Part shown: piece after piece, positions 19,755-29,502 of the stretch | Position numbering within the stretch: the first letter of the stretch is position 1 | Layout: each line of letters starts with the position of its first letter | DNA from: Mixophyes australis | Lineage: Eukaryota > Chordata > Amphibia > Anura > Limnodynastidae | Direction: 5' to 3' | Length of the DNA stretch: 64,000 bases | NCBI GenBank assembly: GCA_036250195.1 | Contig: JAVHZZ010000001.1 | Span: 398,154,117 to 398,218,116, forward strand | Program-made: the position numbers and the translations under genes | Notes under the pieces: model-generated | What the model saw: only the letters and a program-made list of their open reading frames with translations | What the model was told of the DNA's origin: nothing | Databases searched by the model: none

Positions 19755-21545
19755 TCACCCAATCACCGTTTCAAGTTCAGGATTATACAATACTTCTTCC
19801 CAGACCATGATCTCGGTATCTGGTACCACCCTTTCAGTCTCTTTCTCAGTGTTACTCCCATGAGACCGTTTTCCACACTTCAACACAGTAGGAACACATT
19901 TGACAACTAAACCAATTGCTAAGATGACACCCAGTATAAGGAGAAGGAGCTTACCTACACTAGCAACCATTTCCTGTACCCACTCCCCCAGACCGGAGAA
20001 CCATTTTGCTGGGTTCAACCATGAGAACCAACCCGCCACCTTTTCCCCGACCTCATATAACGAAGAATTATGGCTCTTTCGAAATTCCCATTTCAGCTGC
20101 AAAATTTCATCCATCTTCCGGTCTATAACCTCTTTAGGGTCTTCCGTATTATTAGTAATGTACGTGCAACATTTGACACCGAACTGGGTGGCCAGTGTCA
20201 CACAGTACCCACCAGTAATAGAGGTGAGATAATTTAGTACCAGTCTATGTTGCACCAACTCCTTCTTGTACGCTTGTAGCTCCCTTCCAGTATACCTGAA
20301 AGTGTCATCATACATCTCGGTGATATTATCTATTAATTTAGCTAGGTCTTGGATATATTTAAAGTTTAATGTTCCCCGAGCGGTCCTGGTGAGATCTAGA
20401 GCAACCATAACTTGGAAACCAGCAGTTTCACTAATCAATTTTGTAGCTATGGGTTCCTCACCAGGAATCATATTTCTTTTGCCACGGTGTTCATACTGTG
20501 TGTGTATGTATGGTGGTGATGTAGTCTTGTGAATATCTACCATTTCTTCATGAGTAATAGTCATGATTTCAGGAACCAGTTTAGCTAAGAAACACAAGCC
20601 CTTGGAACTCGGAGTCACCCAGGAATAAGCTTTCCTCCCACAAACAAAATACACATCATCGGGGAGAACATAAGGAACAGTATGCCCATGAATTATATCA
20701 CACAGAGTTTTGATAAAACTACCCATGCCTAGTGTCTCCATCTGCTCTAGACACGTGTCGGCATTAATGATATTTTCACATTTATCTGTAGAGACTTTTC
20801 CAATAGATACCTTCTTATGTTTGGTTATACGCCCTAACTTGTGACTTCCATCAGCATTCCTGCCTAGTAGTGACCTTGTGGGTCTCTCTCTAAAATGAGT
20901 GTGGCGAGCCATTGTCTGATCTGATAGGTCAGCCTCCCAATTCTCCAGGCGCTTTGCATGAGATATGTTTAGGCACAGCAACGATCTGCCTATGGAGTAT
21001 TGTCGAAGCGTCAGACTAGGGGACCTAGTGTTATTGTACCTCCCTTCTATGGGCCTCCCACCCCTTAATTCGAGTACTTCGGATATGTTTAGCGGGAATG
21101 GCACTAGTCCTATGTTATGCTGCCCTTGAGGCACGTGAGAGCACACCCAACACTCAGTTTGGTTTAGCACCTTACCCACCAGGGAGTGATAATCCTCCAA
21201 TGGATGCCCGCCTATATTCAGAGTACTGGGGGACTGGCATCGTTGGATGCATCTCTCGTCAACTAGGGAGTTGCAGAACTTGCAGATACAATACTCATCA
21301 GACAATAGCCCCTCACACTGCCTCCGAGTTCCTGAGCTAGCAGACCTTTTCATAACCCCTGGACCAAGTTTGATAATGGGCTGCTCAGGATATCCTATTA
21401 ACTTTTCTTCGGCCTCTATTTCATCCGTATCACTCCCAGAACTCTCCTCAGTCCTCCATCCTCCTTCACAAAAATAGAATGTCCTAGAAAAAGTAAAAAC
21501 AAGGAAAATCCTGGAACAAAAGAAAAACAAAAACCGCCACTCCAT
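19755..21545 (-). CDS. env: ERV envelope glycoprotein (env)
   Basis: 596 codons from the Met at 21545; the frame is open further upstream, but this Met starts a signal-peptide-like stretch (FLFFF...FLVFTF). SU has CWVC at residues 132-135, the CXXC motif of gamma-type Env, and several N-glycosylation sites. RGKR at 354-357 is a furin-type cleavage site. TM has a cysteine pattern C-x10-CC (residues 448 and 459-460) rather than the usual C-x6-CC, a Trp-rich membrane-proximal stretch (GWFSWLNPAKWFSGL), one membrane span (about 531-553) and a tail of roughly 40 residues. Env would be translated from a spliced RNA. It begins about 60 nt after the pol stop with no overlap. The frame is undamaged. 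Confidence 0.88.
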   Translation of the reverse strand: MEWRFLFFFCSRIFLVFTFSRTFYFCEGGWRTEESSGSDTDEIEAEEKLIGYPEQPIIKLGPGVMKRSASSGTRRQCEGLLSDEYCICKFCNSLVDERCIQRCQSPSTLNIGGHPLEDYHSLVGKVLNQTECWVCSHVPQGQHNIGLVPFPLNISEVLELRGGRPIEGRYNNTRSPSLTLRQYSIGRSLLCLNISHAKRLENWEADLSDQTMARHTHFRERPTRSLLGRNADGSHKLGRITKHKKVSIGKVSTDKCENIINADTCLEQMETLGMGSFIKTLCDIIHGHTVPYVLPDDVYFVCGRKAYSWVTPSSKGLCFLAKLVPEIMTITHEEMVDIHKTTSPPYIHTQYEHRGKRNMIPGEEPIATKLISETAGFQVMVALDLTRTARGTLNFKYIQDLAKLIDNITEMYDDTFRYTGRELQAYKKELVQHRLVLNYLTSITGGYCVTLATQFGVKCCTYITNNTEDPKEVIDRKMDEILQLKWEFRKSHNSSLYEVGEKVAGWFSWLNPAKWFSGLGEWVQEMVASVGKLLLLILGVILAIGLVVKCVPTVLKCGKRSHGSNTEKETERVVPDTEIMVWEEVLYNPELETVIG

Positions 21546-21602
21546 CGCTGGAAAGATAGTTCTGAGGCAACGTCTCTGGTTCAGGTGTCTCAACTGCAGG
21601 CT

Positions 21603-24600
21603 TTAGGTCTCCCGGAACAGGCTCACAAGTGACAGCTCTATGTCGTCGGTCTGAGTCTTGTCTTGCACTTTCTCCGGATTATGGACTCTCCTGCAGTGGG
21701 TGGAATGGACCCAAGTGTCTCTCTCTGCAACCTTCAGTGATGTAGTACTGGTCAGCAGCACTTGGTACGGGCCTTCCCAACGGTCTGTTAAACAACCTGA
21801 ACGTAAGAAATTGCGGATCATAACATAGTCTCCAGGTTCAACATCATGACAGTTCGTCTCTGGCATACCAGGTGACAGCATTTTTAGTTTTTGTTGTTGT
21901 TGTTTCAGCTGTCTACTCATTCTTATAAGATATTGTACAGTCACTTCATTATTACACTTTAAGTCGTCTTGTGGACTCACGATCAAATGAGGTTGTCGTC
22001 CGAACAGTATCTCAAAGGGGGACAGATTAAGAGGAGGTCTAGGAGTGGTTCGAATGCTGTGGAGGACCAACGGCAAAGCCTCAGGCCATGCCAACCCAGT
22101 TTCAGCCATTATCTTACCTAGTTTGTTCTTGATAGTACCGTTTACTCTCTCCACCTTACCACTGGCTTGTGGTCGGTAAGGGGTGTGAAGTCTGCTACTG
22201 ATTCCCATGAGTTTACACATATTTTGGAAGACATCACCAGTAAAATGGGTACCCCTATCACTTTCAATGATTCTAGGGATACCGAACCTACACACAAAGT
22301 CTTGTACAATTTTCTTTGCAGTGAACACAGCAGTATTAGTGGCTGCCGGATATGCTTCTACCCAACCTGAAAACACATCAATACACACTAACACATACTT
22401 TAGATTCCTGCACGGTGGTAGTTGGATATAGTCAATTTGTATTACCTGAAAAGGTCCGTCTGTAGGAGGGATGTGGGATGGCTCAGTTGGAATAGTTTTC
22501 CCAACATTTTTCCTCAAACAAGTAAGACATGACATTGCTTTCTTACCAGCTTGAGAGGAAAATCCGGGAGCACACCAGTATGCTCTCACCAGTTTGCACA
22601 TACCTTCTTTACCCAGGTGAGTCAGGCCGTGTGCTGCTTCAGCCAGGCTTGGATAGTATGTTCGGGGAGCTACAGGCTTACCTTGTCCATCCCTCCAGAG
22701 TCCTGAGGACTCTTGACCACATCCCTTCGCCTTCCAGACCGCCTTCTCCTGCAGGGAACACAAATCTTGCATTTCAATTAATTTCTGCGTGTCTAATGTC
22801 TGAAAAACCATCATAGTCTCGGTCGATACAGTCATAGGTTGCCCTGCTGCCCATTTAGCAGCTTCGTCTGCCCTGTTGTTGCCCAATGACACTGGGTCTT
22901 CTTCAAAGGTATGGGCTTTGCACTTTATGACGGCTACTGTTCTGGGTAACTGTATCGCTGTCAGAAGTCCTTTTATGTGTTGTGAGTGTGCCACTGGTGT
23001 ACCTGCTGCTGTCGTAAAGTTTCTAAGACGCCAAAGGGCCCCAAAATCATGCACTACCCCGAAGGCGTACCTAGAGTCAGTATATATGTTGGCTGATTTA
23101 CCCTCTGCCAATTCACACGCTCTCCTTAGTGCTACTAGTTCCGCCACCTGGGCTGAGTGAGGTGGACCAAGGGGTTCAGCTTCTACCACATCCTGATCAT
23201 CTACAACAGCGTAACCAGTACATAGCTCTCCTGTCTCTGTCTGTCTATGGCAACTTCCGTCTGTATAAAACGTAAAATCTACATTTTCTAAGGGGGTGTC
23301 ACGTATGTCGGGCCTTGCAGTAAAGGTCTGATTCAGGTGTTCCATACAGTCATGCGTGTCAGTATTCTTGCCTAACTCATCATCAACCAGGGTCTCCTCA
23401 CCTCCCACCCTTTGTGTCTCTTGAGACACATACGGAAGGTATGTAGCTGGATTTAGGGTGCTACATCGTTTGATGGTGATGTTTGAGGGTGCCATCAGGG
23501 CTAGTTCCCACTTTGTGAATCTAGCTGAAGAAACATGTCTGGTTTGGGCTGAATTTAACAGAGCTGATACAGCATGGGGTGTATAGATGGTTGAATTATG
23601 TCCTAATACTACATCCTCGCTCTTACTTACTAGAAGGGCCGTTGCTGCTACACTTCTGAGACATGTTGGGAGTGACCTTGCCACATTGTCTAATTGTGCA
23701 CTGTAGTATGCTACCGGTCTGCTAGCGTCACCATGTTTCTGTGTGAGGACACCTGCTGCACAGCCATCAGCTTCTGTACAAAATAGCTCAAAAGGCTTTT
23801 CATAATCAGGTATTCCCAATGCAGGTGCTCTTGTCAGACTATCTTTAAGATTAAAGAACGCTTGCTCCGACTCTTCTGTGTGTACGACACGTTCTGGTTT
23901 TGAGGAAGAGACTAGCTCCTGCAATGGTAATGCCAGAATAGAAAAACCTGGGATCCAGGACCTACAGTATCCACACATCCCCAAGAAAGTACGAATCTGC
24001 TTCTGGCTCTGCGGCAGGGTCATGTGTTGTATGGCCTCAATTCTGTCGGTTGTCAGGTGTCTTAGCCCCTTAGTGAGGCAGTGTCCTAAGTATTTGACCT
24101 TAGTCTGACATGGCTGTAATTTATCCTTTGCCACCTTGTGCCCTGTTTGTGAAAGATGAAGCAACAACAATTTAGTATCATGTAAACATGACATAAAAGA
24201 ATCAGAGCACAACAACAAATCGTCCACATATTGAATTAGAACAGACCCATTGTGGGGTTGAAAGGATTGCAAACAGTCATGTAAGGCTTGGGAGAAAATA
24301 CTGGGGCTGTCAATGAACCCCTGGGGTAGTCTGGTCCATGTGTATTGCACTCCCCTGTAGGAGAATGCAAAAAGGTATTGGCAGTCAGGGTGAAGAGGGA
24401 CTGAAAAGAAAGCAGAACATAGATCAATGACAGTAAAATGACTGGCAGACGGTGGAATCTGCATGAGGATGACAGCTGGATTCGGCACTACGGGGAATTG
24501 GCTCTCAACAACTTTGTTAATTCCCCTTAAGTCCTGGACTAATCTATAGCCCCTCCCCCCACTCTTCTTCACAGGGAAAATGGGACTATTTGCTGTACTG

Positions 24601-25277
24601 GCCGTACGAATTAAAATCCCTTGTTGTAACAGCCTCTCAATAACAGGATATACCCCTAGTTCCACCTCCGGTTTTAATGGATACTGTGGGATTTTTGGAG
24701 CTATCCTACCACTTTTTAGATTGACCATGACAGGGGCTACGTTTGCCATCAGTCCAGTGTCCTGTCCATCTCTGGTCCATAGGGAACCTGGTATTTCCAG
24801 CAACATCCCCTTTACTTGAGATGGACTTTGTTCTATAACAGGAGAGTGTAACATTAACCTTGGAGGGGTGTCCAATATGTCCTGTACCTCATGTGCAACC
24901 TTCTCGGGTATATCTAGGAACACACCATCTGAAGTACAGTATATGACACATCCCATTTTACATAACAAGTCTCTCCCTAGCAAGTTAGTAGGAGCCGCTG
25001 CAGCCAAGAGAAACGAATGCTTAGTATGCAGAGGCCCGATAGTAACTTCGGCGGGTTTAGTTAGAGGATAATGTAACACTTTTCCCGTCACCCCCATAGC
25101 TGGAATAGTTTTGCTGGTCACCTGTAGATTGAAAGGAGAGGTTATCACAGATCGGGCCGCCCCTGTATCTACAAGAAAAGTTTGTTTCCTGCCAGCTATG
25201 TCAACTATCATTGTTGGTTCTTCACTCTGACTCTCAGTTAACCTCACTGGCTGTAGACTACAGGTATGACCTGACCC
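21603..25277 (-). CDS. pol: ERV Pol (protease, RT, RNase H, integrase)
   Basis: The frame is open from the codon after the gag UAG to a TAA at 21603 and would be made as a Gag-Pol fusion by readthrough. Numbering from position 25247: protease LVDTGA (25-30) and LLGRD (89-93); RT with LVQDLRGIN, LPQGFIDSP and active-site YVDD (340-343); a tether region; RNase H with FYTDGSCH (Asp 663), IYTDSR and NNRADEAA (658-803); integrase with an HX3H-X29-CX2C finger (874-911), catalytic Asp 940, Asp 998 and Glu 1034, and a C-terminal SH3-like part including EPGDYVMIRNF. All catalytic residues expected of a working enzyme set are present. Length of about 1220 residues is normal for gamma-like Pol. Confidence 0.93.
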   Translation of the reverse strand, partial: GSGHTCSLQPVRLTESQSEEPTMIVDIAGRKQTFLVDTGAARSVITSPFNLQVTSKTIPAMGVTGKVLHYPLTKPAEVTIGPLHTKHSFLLAAAAPTNLLGRDLLCKMGCVIYCTSDGVFLDIPEKVAHEVQDILDTPPRLMLHSPVIEQSPSQVKGMLLEIPGSLWTRDGQDTGLMANVAPVMVNLKSGRIAPKIPQYPLKPEVELGVYPVIERLLQQGILIRTASTANSPIFPVKKSGGRGYRLVQDLRGINKVVESQFPVVPNPAVILMQIPPSASHFTVIDLCSAFFSVPLHPDCQYLFAFSYRGVQYTWTRLPQGFIDSPSIFSQALHDCLQSFQPHNGSVLIQYVDDLLLCSDSFMSCLHDTKLLLLHLSQTGHKVAKDKLQPCQTKVKYLGHCLTKGLRHLTTDRIEAIQHMTLPQSQKQIRTFLGMCGYCRSWIPGFSILALPLQELVSSSKPERVVHTEESEQAFFNLKDSLTRAPALGIPDYEKPFELFCTEADGCAAGVLTQKHGDASRPVAYYSAQLDNVARSLPTCLRSVAATALLVSKSEDVVLGHNSTIYTPHAVSALLNSAQTRHVSSARFTKWELALMAPSNITIKRCSTLNPATYLPYVSQETQRVGGEETLVDDELGKNTDTHDCMEHLNQTFTARPDIRDTPLENVDFTFYTDGSCHRQTETGELCTGYAVVDDQDVVEAEPLGPPHSAQVAELVALRRACELAEGKSANIYTDSRYAFGVVHDFGALWRLRNFTTAAGTPVAHSQHIKGLLTAIQLPRTVAVIKCKAHTFEEDPVSLGNNRADEAAKWAAGQPMTVSTETMMVFQTLDTQKLIEMQDLCSLQEKAVWKAKGCGQESSGLWRDGQGKPVAPRTYYPSLAEAAHGLTHLGKEGMCKLVRAYWCAPGFSSQAGKKAMSCLTCLRKNVGKTIPTEPSHIPPTDGPFQVIQIDYIQLPPCRNLKYVLVCIDVFSGWVEAYPAATNTAVFTAKKIVQDFVCRFGIPRIIESDRGTHFTGDVFQNMCKLMGISSRLHTPYRPQASGKVERVNGTIKNKLGKIMAETGLAWPEALPLVLHSIRTTPRPPLNLSPFEILFGRQPHLIVSPQDDLKCNNEVTVQYLIRMSRQLKQQQQKLKMLSPGMPETNCHDVEPGDYVMIRNFLRSGCLTDRWEGPYQVLLTSTTSLKVAERDTWVHSTHCRRVHNPEKVQDKTQTDDIELSLVSLFRET

Positions 25278-25280
25278 CTA
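25278..25280 (-). promoter_or_regulatory. gag UAG stop with likely readthrough into pol
   Basis: gag ends in UAG followed by GGG UCA GGU, and the same frame stays open through pol. Gammaretroviruses use suppression of a UAG in this position, helped by a downstream pseudoknot. I did not model a pseudoknot here. The protease domain lies about 35 codons after the stop. Confidence 0.75.
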
Positions 25281-26897
25281 GCGCTGACTATTGATTTCCC
25301 GCGCAGCATTTGCTGCCGTAATATGCGCAGGTAGATGTGAGTCTTCTAGTCTATGTGAATCCTTTCTTGGAGGATATCTATGTGACCCACCCCTATGTGT
25401 ATTGAGTCTTTCTTTATTACAATCTCTAGCGTAATGTCCTTCCTCGTTACAGTTGAAACACCTGATCACTTTAGGTTTCCTGTTATATGGGTTGTATGCT
25501 GGTGGTCGTGTATGCACCCCTTCTAGAGCCTGTATACTTACCGTCATTAACCTATCACTTTTCTCTTCCCTTTTTCTAAAAAGGTTCTTGTCATGCTCCA
25601 CAGCAGACTCCCTAAGGAAGTCTACCGTGACGCCTCTCCAATTAGGTAATGTGGTTTGTACTCTCGTCTTTAAATTTTCCCTAAGGCCATCCATCAGTAC
25701 CCCTACAGCTACCTCTCTGTGATGTGGGTCCTCACTTATGTTGGATATCCCAGTAAATCGTGCAATCGCTGTTATAGCTCTAGCAAAGTAATCTGAGGCA
25801 GTTTCACTATCCTTTTGTTTAATGGTGAAAATCTTACTCCAATTTACTACTACTGGAAAACAGATGGCTAAGTGTTTGACAATTTGTTCTATATTCCGTT
25901 GGTTAATCTCATCAGTCAGGGTGTCATCTTCCTCCAACAAACAATCTCCAATAAATTTGTGTATGTTAGTATTGGGAGGAAGACACGTCCTCAACACTAC
26001 CCGCCAATCCTTACTGGTTGGTTCATGAGCATTCCCTAAGTCTTTAACAAATTTCTGACATTTAGCTAACTCTTTTCTAGGATCTGGGAATTCAGTCATA
26101 ATGGAACGTAATTCTGATCTAGTCCAGGGACAATGCATTGTAACATTTCTTAAAGGAACTACACCATCCTTATCCGGTTTCCCATTGGGAACTGATATTG
26201 TGCGGACCGGGAACACACCCTCTGGTACACTAACTTCAGGGGACGCTACAGGATTTACAGGCCCTAGATTTAGAACACTTTCACTCCTAGTGATCACGCT
26301 ACTCTCACCTATCTCAGCCATTTTCTCATACTTGCGCTGAGCCTCTAGTACATTAACAGCATGGGCAATGGCCGAAATCACAGTGGGTTCATCTTCGTTT
26401 TCAGATACACTTGATTGAAACTGATTTAAAACAGGGTACAACTTAGTAATTTTTCTATTTTCAGTTTTAACAACGGCTGTACTTACCCCTCCCGCCACAT
26501 AAGGTGGCGGGGGCGCGCTTGCGCTGAGTTCGCCACGCTTCTCAATGGTTACATCCGCCTTGCGCGCGCTTTTCGCCACGCCTATTTCCGGTTTGCATTC
26601 GCTGCTCTGCCACGTGTTACCTTCCATTTGCCACAATTTTAAACAATCATTATGTCTATTTCTCTTTTTCGTTGACTTGATCAACCATATTTTATCTTTT
26701 ACAGTATTCAGTACCTCTGCATTAAAACTCCCTATTGTTGGGAAAGGCCTATCACAAGCTTTGGTCATCCCGACCCACGTGTCACAATACACAGTTGCAT
26801 ATGCACCATATTTCTTACACATGAGAAACCTCGCTGAACCAATAGGGCCTTCCTTAGGCAGTACACTGACCATCTCTAGCGTATGCTTAGCACCCAT
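25278..26897 (-). CDS. gag: ERV Gag polyprotein (gag)
   Basis: 539 codons from Met at 26897. This start is chosen because it gives MGAKHT, a myristoylation-type N terminus; the frame remains open 35 codons upstream. Matrix region comes first, then a late-domain motif PPPPY (residues 129-133), a capsid with a major-homology-like stretch (KQKDSETASDYFARAI, about 361-376), a second PPAYNPY, and a single CX2CX4HX4C knuckle (CFNCNEEGHYARDC, 480-493) in a basic C terminus. One knuckle and a PPxY fit gamma-like Gag. No break is seen. gag is followed in frame by pol. Confidence 0.9.
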   Translation of the reverse strand: MGAKHTLEMVSVLPKEGPIGSARFLMCKKYGAYATVYCDTWVGMTKACDRPFPTIGSFNAEVLNTVKDKIWLIKSTKKRNRHNDCLKLWQMEGNTWQSSECKPEIGVAKSARKADVTIEKRGELSASAPPPPYVAGGVSTAVVKTENRKITKLYPVLNQFQSSVSENEDEPTVISAIAHAVNVLEAQRKYEKMAEIGESSVITRSESVLNLGPVNPVASPEVSVPEGVFPVRTISVPNGKPDKDGVVPLRNVTMHCPWTRSELRSIMTEFPDPRKELAKCQKFVKDLGNAHEPTSKDWRVVLRTCLPPNTNIHKFIGDCLLEEDDTLTDEINQRNIEQIVKHLAICFPVVVNWSKIFTIKQKDSETASDYFARAITAIARFTGISNISEDPHHREVAVGVLMDGLRENLKTRVQTTLPNWRGVTVDFLRESAVEHDKNLFRKREEKSDRLMTVSIQALEGVHTRPPAYNPYNRKPKVIRCFNCNEEGHYARDCNKERLNTHRGGSHRYPPRKDSHRLEDSHLPAHITAANAAREINSQR

Positions 26898-26925
26898 GTT
26901 GAACAATATACCTTCTACCCGGAAC

Positions 26926-27000
26926 ACAGACACACCGCAATGCTCTGTTCCTTCCGGCCAAATGTGAAATACAGACACACCGCAATGCTCTGTTCTTTCC
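26926..27000 (-). repeat. 45-bp tandem duplication in the gag leader
   Basis: ACAGACACACCGCAATGCTC occurs at 26926 and again at 26971, a shift of 45 bp, just upstream of the chosen gag Met. In frame with gag it encodes a repeated TEHCGVSVF. The shift is in frame, so an N-terminally extended Gag from a non-AUG or upstream start remains possible, though unsupported. Confidence 0.75.
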
Positions 27001-27871
27001 ACCTAATAATTTCAACTCTGTTGCTATACTCACCGCTAGAGATCTATAATCCTCGGTGAACGTATTTCCTTTAGCCGCGCTCACTCGCTTTTCCCTAATA
27101 CAGAAATATTACTGTGGGCCCCAAGGGCTATCAGCTCCTCGATACCCTGGCTAAACCACAAAATCTGCTGAGTTTATTATCGCTGGGAGCGCAAAGTCGA
27201 TACAATCAACCTGCCTTTCCAGTATAATTCCTCCTAGCTGCTTCACCAATTCGCACTAACGGTGCGACCGGATCGCACTGCCTACCAATACTAATTATTA
27301 GCAAACCTTGCGATCTATTGGTAGCGCTTTGCGAAAACCCAGTTTTCGCATTCGGTATACCTGCCCTGTATACCGTCCTTCAGTTGGGCAATCCGCCTCG
27401 TCAGACAGCAACTGAGCACCTCAACAATAAAACAGTGTATCTACGTTACAACATCACACACTATACACCTTTTCTGCGCAGAAAATCAAAAGTTCCCAAC
27501 AATAGTAATAATGTCTCAGAGGCTTTCACAAGTAATTATACTATGCATGTATAATAACTATCAAAACGATTGTTTAACCACGTGGCAAGTTTACCGGAAG
27601 TTCGCGTACGCACAGCAGGAAGTACACATACGCTAAACAATGCAATACAGTTAAAACGCACAATGACAGAAAAAAGAAACAGTTTTCTCTTTTGTCCCTA
27701 GGTTCTAGTTAGCGTGCCCTAGATAATGCAAAACGGACATTCGGTTTCGCAACACAGAGTAAAATTCAGGTTTTGAACACCATGCGTTCTTACCCGTTTA
27801 TGACGCGTCTCCACCCTTTGTTGAGGAACCGAAATCCGTTGGTCTTGCGTATCATCGGCAACGAAACCTCC
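27001..27871 (-). other. ERV 5' leader
   Basis: About 0.9 kb between the PBS and gag, without a long frame; this is where a packaging signal and splice donor would lie. The minus strand carries several GC-rich hairpin-like segments, for example near 27230-27370, where GGTGCGAC/GCGATC-type repeats occur. No specific signal was identified. Confidence 0.5.
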
Positions 27872-27889
27872 AAAGCTCACGAGCCCCCA
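27872..27889 (-). promoter_or_regulatory. ERV primer binding site (tRNA-Pro type)
   Basis: Two bases after the 5' LTR the minus strand reads TGGGGGCTCGTGAGCTTT. The first 11 bases equal the start of the tRNA-Pro complementary PBS of gammaretroviruses (TGGGGGCTCGT); the rest differs. Confidence 0.7.
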
Positions 27890-27891
27890 AT

Positions 27892-28730
27892 TGTTATGTG
27901 CGTATTGTCGCTAACCAATAACGATTGTCGAACCTCGATTTGTGTTTCCAACGCACAAAGATTTATTCGCAATAAGTGGAAAAAATATGCTCAAGCGAAG
28001 TAATAGTAAATACAGCCGTTACTTATCGCAGGCGCTCTGGATCCAGTGCAGTCATTCAATCCTGAAGTCTGGGGACAAGAAGTCTGCACTCTGGATCACA
28101 AGCTGCTGCTTATATACACAATCAAATACAGTAATACAATGAAGATGGTATGGCTTGCATCTATTGGTCCGGGTCTCAGGAATGTCCAAGGGGTCGTCAA
28201 TCATTGGCTGGTTCATCCTAAGGAATCCAAAGGAGGGGGTCATCTCTGCAGGGGGTATGCTCTGCTCTTCCCGCCAGAATTACTTAGTCTTAAGTAGTTC
28301 ATAATTCCCTATCATTCATAACTTGCGTATGCACTCTGCGATTCCCTCGCAGAGCGCACCAAACAGTAGGATATGTAACAAGGTTCATTATGATACCACC
28401 CATGATGTTATTCCTTTAACCCGTTCTGTGTATTTCACTAATATGCATGTAACTCTGATATAACATATAAATACTACTATATTTCGACATAACTGACTAT
28501 GTGTTGCTACTACCAATAATGTGTACTATTTTATAAGTATGCGTGTTTGTGCGAATGTATGGTAAAAGACCAATTACTGTTGCTGCCACGTGTAGTGGAT
28601 GCGTACGCCCTTTCACGCCGTAGCGTGCCCTTGTACGTCATAGCGTACCGTACGCATCTTTTCAGACAAAGACAACCAAGTTTGCTAGACTTTAATTGAA
28701 ATGACTTTATCCAATTTACTGACTTCGACA
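27892..28730 (-). mobile_element. ERV 5' LTR
   Basis: 839 bp, the same ends and motifs as the 3' LTR, with the TATA box (GTGTATATAAGC) on the minus strand at about 28121-28110. It would drive the provirus. The plus-strand right flank GCAG at 28731-28734 is the second copy of the target duplication. Confidence 0.93.
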
Positions 28731-29497
28731 GCAGGGTGCCAGACGGGTGCAGGACCTTATGGAGGGAGGATAACCTCTCTCTTTTTCCCAAATTCAAGAA
28801 AGATATGATGTCCTAGTCCGTGACTTTTATAAGTACCTCCAAATTAGACAGTGGACACATTCTCATCCCTCATACCCACCTGTCTTGAAACCGGCCCCCC
28901 ATGGTATTATGTCATCTATCTCTCCCACCTCTCATGCGGGAGTCATTTCAGTTTGGTATCGACTCTTGATGGTTCCTGTGGATAGTAGAGACCTCTCTGT
29001 ACAGAGGATCTGGGAGAGAGATCTTGACTTAGATATCTCATCAGAGGTCTGGGAGAAAATTTATCAGAATATATACAAAATGTCAAAATGTATTAACCAT
29101 CCAGAAATGCTTATTAAAATGCTTCACAGGGTGTATCTTACTCCAGACAAACTACATAAAATATGGATGTCAGAAACCAAATATAGTAAATTGTGGGGAA
29201 ATTGGTACAATTATACACATTTTTTGAAACTGTCCAAAGCTACAACCACTTTGGGTTGAAATTTTTCAGTTAATTAGCCAGGTCACCATGTTTGATTTAT
29301 CACCATCTCTGGCTATGGTGCTTTTACACCTATACCCCCCTCATCTTCAGCGCCACAATCACTATGTGGCTGGGCACATACTCATCTCAACCAGAGCCAC
29401 AATAGCTCAAAACTGGAAATCCCCTTTGACTCCATGTCTTACCAAAATTATTAGCATTTTATTTATGTATTTATTTAATAACTGCTAAAAAAAAACA
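28731..29497 (+). pseudogene. L1/Tx1-like LINE ORF2, right part
   Basis: Continues the LINE interrupted at 18886. The frame at 28885-29259 includes WERDLDLDISSEVWEKIYQN and HRVYLTPDKLHKIW, the C-terminal region of L1/Tx1 ORF2 proteins that precedes the cysteine-rich tail. A later frame to 29488 includes HLYPPHLQRHNHYVAGHILI. It ends near an A-rich tract (CTAAAAAAAAACAAAG, 29487-29502), consistent with a LINE 3' end. Confidence 0.8.
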
Positions 29498-29502
29498 AAG
29501 CA

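Larger units (their letters stand above)
18887..28730 (-). mobile_element. Full-length gamma-like endogenous retrovirus
   Basis: A 9.8-kb provirus on the minus strand with two 839-bp LTRs (TG...CA) and a 4-bp target duplication GCAG (18883-18886 and 28731-28734). Gene order is gag-pol-env. Gag has a PPPPY motif and one zinc knuckle, gag and pol share a frame across a UAG, the PBS begins TGGGGGCTCGT as in tRNA-Pro-primed viruses, and SU has a CXXC motif. These fit a gammaretrovirus-like (class I) lineage. All three genes are open. One LTR difference was found by eye (T at 19396 versus C at about 28401), so insertion is recent. Expression or infectivity cannot be judged from sequence. Confidence 0.95.
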
